From contig NW_006917106.1 of assembly GCF_000516985.1 (NCBI RefSeq), positions 323,234 to 387,233 of the forward strand: 64,000 nucleotides of DNA. The letters are read 5' to 3'. Both the position numbers and the translations under genes were made by a program. The stretch comes from Pestalotiopsis fici W106-1. Its lineage: Eukaryota; Ascomycota; Sordariomycetes; Amphisphaeriales; Sporocadaceae. Below, one piece after another: positions 45,809-57,125 of this stretch; position 1 is the first letter of the stretch, and each line of letters starts with the position of its first letter. A model generated the notes under the pieces. It made no database searches. It had not been told where the DNA came from and was given only the letters and a program-made list of their open reading frames with translations.

Positions 45809-47346
45809 TTACGCAGCATCCTCGTTGACGAGAACGTATCTATACCTAGCCTTGCCAGCTTCCAGATCAACGATGGCCTGGTTAGCGTCCTTCATGGAGC
45901 GCTCTTGAACCAGACCCTTGAGGTTCTTCTTGGCGACAAGTTCCAGCATTTCCCGAAGGTCATTTGGCGATCCGATAAGAGAGCCAGTGAACTTCTTGCG
46001 ACCAAAGACGATGGAAGGACCAGCAATCGGGAATGCTCCATCCTCGGGCATACCAACCTGAACCAAGGTGCCGTTCTTCTTGATAAGTGAAAAGTAGTCG
46101 TTGATGGGAACCTATGATGCATGAGTTTAACATGAAGCGCACATGGTAAACAACAAGTGAACTGACCTTTGAAGATGCCACCGTCGAAACGATCAGGTCC
46201 AAGCTGCGGTAGTGCTTTTGAACCCAGTCCTTTTCGTCATCAGTAGCGATGTAGTCATCAGCGCCCAGGCCGAGAACCTCAGCACGCTTGGACTCCTTGC
46301 GAGAAATTCCAACGACTTTGGCACCCATAGCCTTGGCCAAAAGAACTCCATAATGACCGAGGCCACCAACTCCAACGATTCCGATTGTCTTGCCAGGTCC
46401 AGTCTCGTAGGCCTTGAGAGGGGCAAACATGGTAACTCCACCGCACATCATCTAAGACTCAAATCAGTATATGTGGCGGCAAGAAAGACATCAGTGTGAC
46501 TTACGGGTGCAGCCTGGCTGGAGTCGACACCATCAGGAATCTTGACCACGAAATGCGACGGGGATCGGTGATAGGTTGCATATCCACCTAAAATCGTGTG
46601 AGTATTTGCTGATATGAAGAAGCTTTCAATAAAGTTGACTCACCTTGAGCAGCGTCGCCATTGAAGTGTTTACTTGGAAACAGTTAGTGAATCCGACCAT
46701 GAAATGAGCAGAACATGTCATCCTTTCATGCTTTATAGCTTGAACCCACGGTCGCCAGAACGTCCTTAAATACTGGTCCACTGACCAGAGCAATGAACAG
46801 ACAAAAAGTCAATCGAGGGAGACTCACGCGTTGTAAGTGAAAACCATCTTGTCACAGTAGTTTTCCTCTCCAGCAGCGCAATCATCGCAATGGCCAAAAC
46901 GGCTCAAGCACGAATCGGACTGGGCACCAACACCGACACGGTCGCCAACCTTGATGCCACCAGTGGCCTTTGATCCAACTCGGACAGCAGTTCCAACGAT
47001 CTCGTGGCCAACGACGACGGGGTAAGCCGTTGCACCCTATCGCAATTAGTTCATGAACCTCAAGTTGGCGCAAGCGTTTTTATTTTGGCCAAGTACATAC
47101 CCATCCGGATCTCAATGTGTGAATGTCGGAACCGCAAATGCCGGAATGTGTGACTTTGATCTGTTTGCATCTGTCAGTTGGCACTGCGCGCCGCATTATC
47201 AAGTTATGGCACTCATGTTATCATACATCAATATCCGTCTCTTCCCAAGCCTTGGGCTGGAACTCTGACCAGCGCATGTTTCCCTCAGCAGACGAGGCGT
47301 CCAGCGCCTGCCATCCCTCGAACTTGTAATCAGTGGATGAGCTCAT
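45809..47346 (-). CDS. Zinc-dependent NADP-type alcohol dehydrogenase (cinnamyl-alcohol/ADH6-like)
   Basis: Seven exons (47346..47227, 47160..47101, 47036..46828, 46672..46644, 46587..46505, 46451..46167, 46111..45809) join in phase to 362 aa. Catalytic zinc ligands lie in HSGICGSDIHTL (Cys49) and VVVGHEIVG (His71, Glu72). The structural zinc cluster is SCLSRFGHCDDCAAGEENYCDKM. The Rossmann motif is GIVGVGGLGHYGVLLAKAMGA, followed by SRKESKRAEVLGLGADDYI. The protein ends in GRKKFTGSLIGSPNDLREML and EAGKARYRYVLVNED. This is the medium-chain dehydrogenase ADH6/CAD pattern: cytosolic, NADPH-linked reduction of aldehydes or oxidation of primary alcohols, with broad substrates. Exon 4 is only 29 nt. 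The ATG at 47346 is used; upstream codons belong to the leader. Confidence 0.93.
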
Positions 47347-49095
47347 CTTGAATAATGTGTCTAAATAGTGCACTTGGAATAAAAGTACAAGGAATATCAA
47401 TGAAAGCAGTCTTGAATGAAGAATGGTTGACAATTGAAGACGTTTTTTGCGGTACGGCCCTTACACTTATATCACATTTGACAATGATGAACTTGACGCC
47501 GTTGCCCCTGATCAACAGGACCCATTACTGTTGCCTTCTCCATTTTGCAAGCCTTGAAATCAGACACCATTACAAAGCAGATGTTTAGTTCATGTGTATC
47601 CGAATCGCCGTCTGGTGCGTTTCGTCATTGTGCAAACTGGGAGAAGCTCCCAGCTTGGTTGGAAGCATACGCCAGCAAAACAGGACTGGACACAAGAATT
47701 GATCGGGAGGTTTCTTCCACGTGGAGCAGACCCGATTATTGTTCCACATTGGTGTCCGTCCGCTAGAATCGAACCCGAGCTCACTGCCGCGAGTGCTTCG
47801 GTGTCTGTTCTCGAACGTGCTAAATATGAGGCTCCGTCGGATCCGGCTCGGGCTAATAACCTAGAGCTGTGGATTTTCAACGAATGCCCCCATTAAAAGT
47901 TTTCTTCAACGGCCATACCCGAGTGCGGAACGCTGCCCGCACCTGTCAAATTTTTTGAATATGATTAATGCAGACACATTTGCTTAAATGCCGCAGTCGC
48001 GATATTGTTCTTTTTTTTTTTACCCTATGGGAAATCGCGGCTGGCAAAGAGTAAATGCTGTGCTACACAGTAGTTTGTCTTGGATGTACTGCAGTCTAGC
48101 AGGGCAATTATATTGACGATTCATGTTTTCCAATAACCAGGACCGCTGGATCATCGCTTATATAATGCCTCTCAGGGATTTGTATTAGTGACCAGCGCCC
48201 TTGCCATTCAACGGATGCACTCGACGAGCTTTGTTCACCACAGTGGGACGTTTCCTATGAAACTGTCACCGTGTCATGGCATGAATCTTCGGCATTCGGT
48301 AATTTGTCGCTCACTTGAGCAAACGGCATATGAGAGCATCGGCGTTTTGATGCAGCGGAGTTAGGCGATTATATGCACAAATATTGGAGCCTGACCAGGA
48401 GAACATTAGATTCTCGAATATTGTCTTTTTTGTATTGTCTCGTTTGCACAATACTCTGAATAGCCCCCCTTCAACAAAGACTGGGATCGTAGTGTACCAA
48501 TAAATTCAACAAGTCCCCAATATGGCCTCCCATGCCTAAAAATTGCAGTCATATGTTTCCATGTCTGAGATTTTCACCTACAGGAGTTGAAACTTGAGAG
48601 CGTGCAAACTCATCAGTCATATACTTGATCATCATGAACCTTGAAGGTGAGCCACTTTTGGCATACTGGCCTGAAATCCAGCAACTCCCATTTGGCTTGA
48701 CAGACAGGCTAAAAGAGACTTCTCCAGCTTATTTCTATCTTCGCGGGGAATAAGGCTTAGCCTACGGCACAGCAACCATGCTGATTCTCTGAAATGGGGA
48801 AGCATTGATTATTATAATCGTCCAAGAGAATCACGGTCCATGCAATATTAGTGACTCAAGAATCAGCAGTTCGATTGTGTGATGGGCTGCATTATCTGTT
48901 TGATAAAAACGGCGCAAAGATACAGTGATAATAAGCAGTATTAAAACAAACCAATCCTCCCATACTTGACAGTAAATATCCATGAACTCTACCGCGCTTC
49001 TTCACAGCTATTTATCATGACAAGGTCACCAACCAACCACATGAGTTCCTCCACTCAAGTTCAGAAAGGTGTATGCAGAATCCAGGCCGCAGTGT
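47347..49095. other. 1.75-kb gene-free region
   Basis: It is the promoter region of the leftward dehydrogenase gene and the 3' flank of the leftward CAP gene. Only short unsupported frames and a T11 run near 48,012 are seen. Confidence 0.4.
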
Positions 49096-49858
49096 TTAAT
49101 AGGGCCTTTGACCAACTATATTTCCAGCGCTCCAATACCTACCGACTGTGTAGATACGACCACTGCGTGATCTAGCACTAGCCATGCCAATTCTGCTGGT
49201 ACTCCACCACATACTCTGAGCTAAGCACCAGTGTTAGTCAGAGCACTATAAACAAAATACTGGAAATCGTGTCTTACTATAATGGCCATACGACTCAAAG
49301 TCTCCATTTGGAATAATCTGACCCCAATAGTTTTCCGACTCTGCCATCCACATATTCGCCGAGGCACTCAAGGGATTGCTGCCGCCACTAAGACAAGACA
49401 CGAGCAGATATTAGCTTGCCTTTCCTCTGGGAAAATGGATGTGCATACCTGATCCAGGCTAGGTTCTCACCCTCACTGCCCCGACGAGTGGAATGTACCA
49501 TCTGGTCAATGTACGCCAGATGATTCGCCCAGTTTTGAGCATCCTGCTGCAGAATGCGATCCCATACCAATGGTCTCAAGTTTCTTCCTCGTCGATAACT
49601 GTTCTGGATGTTCAGAGCATTCCATTGATCATATGTCAGCCAAATTTGGTTGTTGCCTCCTCTCGAATTGCCACCTCCCTGGTTGCCACCCCTTTGGTTG
49701 CCTCCTTGGTTGCCGCCTCCTCTTTGAAAATCTCCACCTCGAAATTGACGCTCGACAATCGCAGGCTTGTTGAGAACTGCACCATGACTCGAATGTATCA
49801 AAAGGAATGGCAGGAGCAGGAGGATCAACCTTACAGCTCCGAGACTCAATTGTGCCAT
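49096..49858 (-). CDS. CAP/PR-1-like secreted protein with Gly/Asn/Gln-rich linker and no cysteine
   Basis: Exons 49858..49449, 49387..49278 and 49220..49096 give 214 aa. The ATG at 49858 is chosen because the longer frame starts at TTG. A signal peptide (MAQLSLGAVRLILLLLPFLL...SHG) is followed by a pro-region ending IVERQ. A linker at residues 40-70 is built of GGN, QGG and RGG units. The CAP domain begins WLTYDQWNALNIQNSYRRG and carries the usual tetrad: His122 (QMVHSTRRG), Glu131 (GENLAWI), Glu155 (ESENYWGQ) and His172 (GHYTQSMWW). It ends RIYTVGRYWSAGNIVGQRPY. Fungal CAP proteins are secreted and bind sterols or lipids. The whole protein lacks Cys, unlike most relatives, which have disulfides around the second CAP signature. 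Confidence 0.88.
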
Positions 49859-50464
49859 GGCAAAAAATGACAAGTTAAAGGAGTGTGTGAGGTGAGCTGC
49901 TGTTCCAGGTCACATTGAAAGGTCTCAGTCCATGCAAGACTAGTTATACTTCACAGCTGTTCTACGTAAGCTTTCAGGGGCAAATGAGTTGCTGCGATTT
50001 AGCTTTGCAGCCGCCAAGACGGGCGGATAAGCCGCAAAATCTTGGTGAATTTCATAGCATGTATTCAATCCAAAGCGATGCTAGCTTTGAACAGCTGTGG
50101 TCTGCCGTAAAAGTTAGATGGTAAACCTTCCTTTGTGGAAATGATGGTGGCGAACGGGTCAGCTACGCTTCGGTCCATGAGAGACCGAGACCAGCCGGGA
50201 TATTATTTGGACTTTGATTTTAGAATTCCATCTGAATTTTCAGAATGTCCATCGCCTCTTTGATGCTCTTGGTGCTAAGATGCGTCTGAGCTTATGCGTA
50301 GATGAGGATGTATGAATCCTGCCATGTTAGATTGGACAAATCATCGAGAAGGACAAATATGGATTCTTTTTATTTCAATTTGCAGTATTTCCAGACTTGA
50401 TTCAGTTTGAAGCATGATATGAAGTTATTGAAATCTATAATCATCCTTGCAATGCATTACCATG
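49859..50464. other. Intergenic, nothing recognised
   Basis: A 606-bp A+T-leaning region: promoter of the CAP gene and 3' flank of the acyltransferase gene, both of which are transcribed leftward. Confidence 0.45.
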
Positions 50465-52060
50465 TCAGTTTCCAGCCTTGGGATGAATTCCAAGCCAGTT
50501 TGCAAATGCTTTCCCCAACTTGACACATTTCTCGTCAACAAGGCGCCAAAAGTAATCGGCAGAAACAAGCAAAAGAGCGAGGATTGTAAAATACATGATG
50601 TAAAAGGATCGATCCATTGGCCAATGAAGAACATTAACCATGCGGATCATCATTGCCCATCCAGGCCACAGGAAACCCATCCAGTGCAGCAGGTAGAAAG
50701 CAAAACTTATCTCACCCAAGTACAAAATGGGCGCCGTCGAGAGTAGCCATTGAGCAGGAGGGAGATTCTCGACAGCAGCCAGTAACACTGGTGCAGTAGC
50801 ATAGCTCCAGAAGAAGGCAACGGACTCCGCGTCGGTCCTCCAAGCACTCGGTGTGAATTGCGACAATGTCTGGAAAGGCTCAACATTCTTGGGTCCACTC
50901 TCTGGCCAGCCCATGACCAAAATTGACAAAAGTAGGACGCAGATCGAAAGTGTGTACGTGATGTGCCATGGGACCTTGAGACGAAAGGGCAAGTCATCAG
51001 AAAGGGGGCATAGTCGCAGCTCGGCGAGAAACATGCCAGCCAAGAAAGTGAACACATCTCCGCGTTGTAGATAGAGAGCCCAGAATGCCGAGCCTAACAC
51101 TATAATTTTGCGAGCTTGCGTTGACAGTCGCGCCGTAGCCATGCACATGAGAAACACAACCATGGAGCCGCGATATTCTACCGGAAGAGTCCAGCATTGG
51201 TTGAAAGACGTTGGATGATATGTGCCCCACTGGAATGGGTTGAAGACTGGTAATGTTATACCAACAAAGCGCCATATGTGCTCCCAGAATGTCGGGTCGT
51301 TTGCTCTCCAATTCCCAGGAGAAAAGGATGGGTAATACCACGTGGCGAGACAGGACATGCATGCCACCACAAGCATGGGTGCGAACAAACGTATGCCACG
51401 ACGCAAGATGGAGGAACAGAGGCCAGTGATGAGCTCGTCAGCAGCGAGTGTCGGTGATGCGGGGACGTTGGTAAGTGGCAGCGCGTCAAGCTAATGATAT
51501 ATATCAGTCCATTGAATCTTTGCATTGTGGGAGCATCATCCTACCTCTGTTGTCATGCGGTCCTCCCATCGCCTCTTTGACATGGCAGTGATCTTTTTCA
51601 ATGGCGAGTACGTGAGCACGAACCCTGAAAGCACAAAAAAAATCCCCACCATGCCTTTGCCAGCATATATGATGCGAATGATTGGCAACTGACTGAAGCC
51701 ATGGTTACTACTAGCAGGCTCGGCGCCGTATGGATTACTTGCGAACTCTCGAAAGTAATGTATGTTGACGTGCTCTGTATAAACAATCAAACAGGCAATG
51801 CCACGAAACCCATTCAGGTACGACGTTGACGTTGCTTTAGGGAGCTTTCGTGTGGTTTTGCCGAGAGGTGCAGCTACAAACCAGGGCAGCAGACTCCAAT
51901 ACCATCTTGGTGTTGACTCGACATGCTTCTCTGAGAGCGCTTGATCATACGCACAAGGATCTCCCCGCGACAAATCTTGAGGCAAAGGATGGTAAGCAGG
52001 TTGAATCAATTTGAATAAAGATGTCATCTTATTGACAGCACCAATGAATTGTTGTGACAT
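50465..52060 (-). CDS. Acyltransferase-3 family integral membrane O-acyltransferase
   Basis: Exons 52060..51545 and 51490..50465 (intron GTAGGA...CATTAG, phase 0) give 513 aa. After a cytosolic N terminus, the family start is at about residues 78-105: STSYLNGFRGIACLIVYTEHVN, with the conserved His of the active region. Other features are GKGMVGIFFVLSGFVLTYSPLKK, FNPFQWGTYHPTSFNQCWTLPVEYRGSMVVFL and a string of hydrophobic helices. It ends with ISFAFYLLHWMGFLWPGW and SADYFWRLVDEKCVKLGK. It should have about 10 helices in the ER, Golgi or plasma membrane and transfer acyl (often acetyl) groups to sugars, lipids or secondary metabolites; the acceptor is unknown. This is the last gene before the A+T-rich subtelomere, with its start codon only about 170 bp from the compositional boundary. 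Confidence 0.9.
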
Positions 52061-52828
52061 TGTAGTTTATGTCCTTGTATAATGCGATGAATGGTCCATG
52101 CATGAAAATGGAATCTTGCGACCATGTCCATGAAATATAAGGAGGTGGAAATGACATGGGAAGGAAAGAGTCCTTGAAAGGCTTTGCTATACGTGTTCAA
52201 ATTTATTGCAGCCAAGCTTAAAAGGTTGTAAAAGCAAATATGTTAAGGATTTATTCCGCAATGAAACATGCAAATATGGAAGATGTGATGGTGCATATGT
52301 TATAAAGCATAATGCGTGCTTATTGCGGCTTGCATTATTATTATTCGATTATAAGCAAAAAGTATATTTATATAATAAAATATTTTAAAGTATAATTAGT
52401 AAATTATATAATTTAATTATAAAGAAGCGTTTATATAATTCGTAAAATTAAGCCGTAATATTACGAATATACACTTTTATATACGGTAAATAAAGGGTGT
52501 TAACGCTTAAAAAATAATATACGGGGCTTAAAATTAAAGTCCTTAAATATTTTAAATAAAAATTAAAATTAACACCCTTATTAATTATTAATAGCCGTTA
52601 ATAAGCTTATTATAAAATTAATAAATTAAGCGTAAACGTTATTATTATAATGGCAATTTAAAAATATTAATAAGGGAATAAATAAATATATATTATAAAA
52701 GGATTTTTTATATAAATAATTATTATTTTAATAATTAATTATATTGGATTTTTTTATTTAAACCTTTAGGTTAAAAGTAAAAACTTTGCTAATTAGCAAA
52801 ATATGCTTTTTAATTAATTATATTTCTC

Positions 52829-52957
52829 CATTTAGGGATAAACCCTTATTTTTCCCTTTAAGGATAAATCCTTATTTCTCCCTTTAAGAATAAATCTTTA
52901 TTTTTCCCTTTAAAAATAAACCCCCGTTTTTCCCTTTAAGAATAAATATCCTTTAAT
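52829..52957. repeat. Roughly 27-bp minisatellite (TTTCCCTTTAAGGATAAAYCC type)
   Basis: Five tandem units of the form TTTYTCCCTTTARRGATAAAY are visible. The matching site in copy 2 (near 53,610-53,660) has two units with higher G+C (CCCTTCGGGGATAAA), so copy 1 appears both expanded and more C-to-T decayed. Confidence 0.75.
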
Positions 52958-53399
52958 AAAAATAACCGTATATATTTATATTAAAACGAATCGCTAAAAA
53001 TAAATATATTAATAATACCGATTAGCAAAATATAATAATTAGCATAATAGCAATAATAAAAACGACCTTTTTTAATTAATAAAAATATTCGTAAAAGCTA
53101 AAAAAAATAAATAAATAAAAAATAAAAAAACCAACGCGTATTTAAAAAAATAAATAAAAAAAATATTATCGATAAAAATAAAATCGAGCTAATTAAAAAG
53201 GCTTTAAATTACCTAATTAAAACCCGATAAATACCGCTAATTATTCGCGTTTATTTTTATTTTTTAATTTCGATTATCCGCAGCCTTTAATCTTTTTTTT
53301 TAGGCAAAAATTATTATATTATAATATTATTAAATGTATTAAAATATAATATAAACGATTTAAGCCTTTTTAGCGCTAAGCGAGCTAAAACGTTTTTAA

Positions 53400-53525
53400 A
53401 TAAACTTATTTTATAATTTAAAGGAACCTTACGTTAAATTCGTCCGATTTATATAAGCCTTTTTATTTTTATTTTAAAAACCGGGGGTAAAATTCGTTCG
53501 GTTAAAAACGTAAAATTTATTTAAT
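53400..53525 (+). repeat. Dispersed roughly 150-bp subtelomeric repeat, copy 1 (partial)
   Basis: Anchors are GGAACCTTACGT, ATATAAGCCTTTTT, GGGGGTAAAATTCGTTCGGTT and AAAACGTAAAATTTATTTAAT. It forms the right end of the first 793-bp unit. Confidence 0.75.
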
Positions 53526-54130
53526 ATTAATTATATTGGATTTCTTGTTTAAGCCTTTGGGTTAAAGGTAAAGATTTTGCTAATTAATAGGATATACCTT
53601 TTAATTAATTATATTTTTCCCTTCGGGGATAAACCCCCGTTTCTCCCTTCGGGGATAAATATCTTTTAATAATAAAAATAACCGTATATATTTATATTAA
53701 AACGAATCGCTAAAAATAAATATATTAATAATACCGATTAATAAAATATAATAATTAGTATAATAGTTATAAAAAGGATTTATTTTAATTAACGAAAATA
53801 TTCGCAAAAGCCGGGAAAAGAAAAATAAATAAAAAATAAAAAAATTAACGCGTATTTAAAAAAAGTAAATAAAAAAATATTATCGATAAAAATTAAATTA
53901 AGCTAACTAAAAAAGCTTTAAATTATTTAATTAAAGCCCGATAAATACCGCTAATTATTTGCGTTTATTTTTATTTTTTAATTTCGATTATCCGCAGCCC
54001 TTAATTTTTTTTTTCGGGCAAAAGTTATTATATTATAATATTATTAAATATATCGAAATATAATATAAATAATTTAAGCCTTTTTAGCGCTAAGCGAGCT
54101 AAAACGTTTTTAAATAAACCGTTTTTTATA
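53526..54130. repeat. 793-bp subtelomeric tandem repeat, copy 2 (shorter)
   Basis: Same anchors as copy 1, ending near AAACGTTTTTAAATAAACCG. It is shorter because the internal minisatellite has two units rather than five and the terminal part differs. Confidence 0.85.
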
Positions 54131-54295
54131 AAATAGCCGAATTTTATAAGCTTTATATTATAAAAATGCCGGTAAATACCTTAATTATTATTTAAAATAA
54201 AGGTTATAATCGCGTATTTAATCATTAATAAATAAAAAAATTAGTTTTAATATTTTAAGCCGGATCGATAAATCGTAATAATAGCGAATATTATT

Positions 54296-56893
54296 CACTA
54301 AGCATTCCCAGCGTTAAAGTTAGGCCATTGCCATTTCCACAAAAGTGAGAATTACTATATTTGTTTTAGTGTTTTTAATTTTTATATAATAAAACCGTTA
54401 TATCCTTTGCCTTTGCTTTTATTATTATTATTATAATATAAAAAGCGTTAAATTAAAGTTAATTTTTTTATAATTTAATAAAAATTAATAAGTAATATAT
54501 AATAATAATAATAATAATTTTTTTAACGTAATACTAATAATTTTTTTAGCGCTATGCTAATAATTCCTTTAGCGTAATAGCAATAGTTTTTTTAATATAA
54601 TTAATTAATATTAATAGCTTTTTTAATATAATAGCAATAGCTTTTTTAGCGTAATAGCAATAGCTTTTTTAATATAATTAATTAATATTAATAGCTTTTT
54701 TAATATAATAGCAATAGCTTCTTTAATGTAATAGCGATAATTCCTTTAGCGTAATAGCAATAGCTTTTTTAATTATAATAACGGTAATTTTTTTAGCGTA
54801 ATAATAATAGCTTTTTTAGCGTAATAAATATAATTCTTTTAGCGTAATAATAATGATTTTTTTAATATAATTATAATAGCTTCTTTAATATAATAGCGGT
54901 AATTCCTTTAGCATAATTATAATAGCTTTTTTAGTATTATAACGGTTAATTTTTTTAACGTAATAATAATAGTTTTTTTAGTATAATAGCGATAATCCCT
55001 TTAATATAATAATAATAGCTTTTTTAGCGTAATAAATATAATTCCTTTAGCGTAATAATAATTCCTTTAATATAATTATAATAGCTTTTTTAATGCGATA
55101 ACGGCAATTCTTTTAGCGCAATAATAATAATTTATTTAGCGTAATAAATATAGCTTTTTTAATATAATATTAATATTTTTTATATCGTTATAGCTATAAC
55201 CGGTAATATTATTATAATAATTATTTTTTTAAATAAAGCGCTATTTCGATAGCGTAATTAGCTATTATTAGCGCCGGTAATTTAGCCGAAAAAAAAAACT
55301 TTATATAATTTATCGCTATTCGTTAAAATATTTATATATTATATTTTAATTTTTTTTTAAAATAAAATCGTATTTATTAACGTAATTAACGATATCGCGT
55401 TAAAACCGCGATTAATTTTAAGCTATTAGCGGTATTTATTCGCTTATTATACGATTTAACAGAAAAAATTATATTTTTAGCTTTTAGCGGCTTATAATAA
55501 TTATTCGCAATATTATAATATATTAATATTTATCGTAATTATACGATTATTTGCTAAAGCAATAGGCTATTAGCTATAACGCCCGAAAAATAAAAATAAT
55601 AATTATATTTTTTTTCGATTTGCCTAAGCTTTCTTTTCCCGATTAGCCCGTATCCGTATATATTAACTAATACCTTTATAATTAAAGAATTATAGCTAAT
55701 TAATTATTTAATAATAATAAATAAAAAACGAAAACCCTTAAAATATTATTAGCTTTTTAAATATGCGCGATCCTATTTACGATTAATTATTTATAATATA
55801 CGATAATGCTAATTTTTTTATTAATACTAATTACGCCGAAAATCAAGCTTTATTATTTTTCCCGAATTAAAAGCTTTTAAATTACGCCGCTCGCTTTTTT
55901 ATATGTTATTCCCGTAAAGCAAATTCGCGCCTTCGCGCGCGCTTTATTATTAGCTAATAATTTAAATATTAATATTATTAATTTCCGGAGCGACGATATA
56001 ATATTATTAATAGCTAATTATATATTAAATTATTCGAAAGCGCAAATTTATTTTTTATTAAAATTACTCGTTAGCAAATAATTTTATTATTAATATATAT
56101 TAATTTTAATTTCGATAATTACTATTGCTTTATATTTAATCCTTATAGCGATTACGCTAATATTTAGCTTATTTTAAAAAGCTATATAAGATTTCCTATA
56201 AAATAATTTTTTATTATTTTCGATATTAGCGATAATAAAATAAATTTAAACTAAAACGCAAATTAAAATAACGATTAAAACGATATAAATTAATTATAAT
56301 AAAAATATATAAATAATAATAATAATATATAATAAAATAAAAATAATAATAATAAATATAAAACAATATAATTATAATTAATATTTTTATAATTAATAAT
56401 AATTATATTACGCAAAATTATATATTTATTTATAAATTTTATTTTTAATAATAATAATTATACTTAAATTATTTAAATATATGCAAAGCCTAATTAAATG
56501 CTATTTTATAATAAATAATAAATATTATAACGGTATTATTTATTAAAACGATTATATTAAAACTATTATATTAAGGCTATTATTTATTTTAAATATATTA
56601 AAATATCGCTTATTATATAAAATAATAGGTAACGGTAAAAATATAAATAATTAGTTATAAATAGCGAAAACAGCCGCACCGGCAGCTATTCCCGCTATTT
56701 TTTTCTATTAGCGCTTACCGCCCCACCGCCTTTTTTAAATTACTACTATTTCTCCCCACTATTATTATTCCTCCCTTATTATTGCTATTTTATACTCCAT
56801 TAAAACAATTAAACCAAAATAAAACAACCTTATTAAAAGCATTGTAACGCAATTGCCTTTCCTAATTTATCGAATAATTGCATTTACACCACT
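54296..56893. repeat. 2.6-kb subtelomeric tandem repeat, copy 1
   Basis: It starts CACTAAGCATTCCCAGCGTT at 54296; the same start recurs at 56894, a period of 2598 bp. The two copies can be followed side by side to their ends (TTTCCTAATTTAT...AATAATT) with substitutions mostly C/T and G/A. No open frame survives. Confidence 0.9.
54505..55175. repeat. Degenerate roughly 23-bp minisatellite in 2.6-kb copy 1
   Basis: Tandem variants of TTTTTTAGCGTAATAGCAAT plus AGC, interspersed with TTTTTTAATATAAT-type units. At a 23-bp period the block holds nearly thirty units. Variation AGCG/ATAT/ACGT fits C-to-T decay of a formerly more uniform array. Confidence 0.8.
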
Positions 56894-57092
56894 CACTAAG
56901 CATTCCCAGCGTTAAAATTAAGCCATTACCATCTTTATAAAAGTAAAAATTACTATATTTGTTTTAATATCTCTAATTCTTATATAATAAAACCGTTATA
57001 TCCTTTGCTTTTACCTTTATTATTATTATTATAATATAAAAAGCGTTAAATTAAAGTTAATTTTTTTATAATTTAATAAAAATTAATAAGTA

Positions 57093-57125
<33 letters not shown>

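Larger units (their letters stand above)
52733..53525. repeat. 793-bp subtelomeric tandem repeat, copy 1
   Basis: It begins ATTAATTATATTGGATT and is followed directly by a second diverged copy at 53526. Shared anchors include AACGAATCGCTAAAAATAAA, TTATCGATAAAAAT, AATTTCGATTATCCGCAGCC and TTTTTAGCGCTAAGCGAGC. Copy 1 has five units of an internal roughly 27-bp minisatellite. Confidence 0.85.

Noticed and set aside
45809..50464. A secondary-metabolite gene cluster including the dehydrogenase and acyltransferase
   Set aside because: No polyketide, peptide or terpene synthase, P450 or pathway regulator is present in the window.
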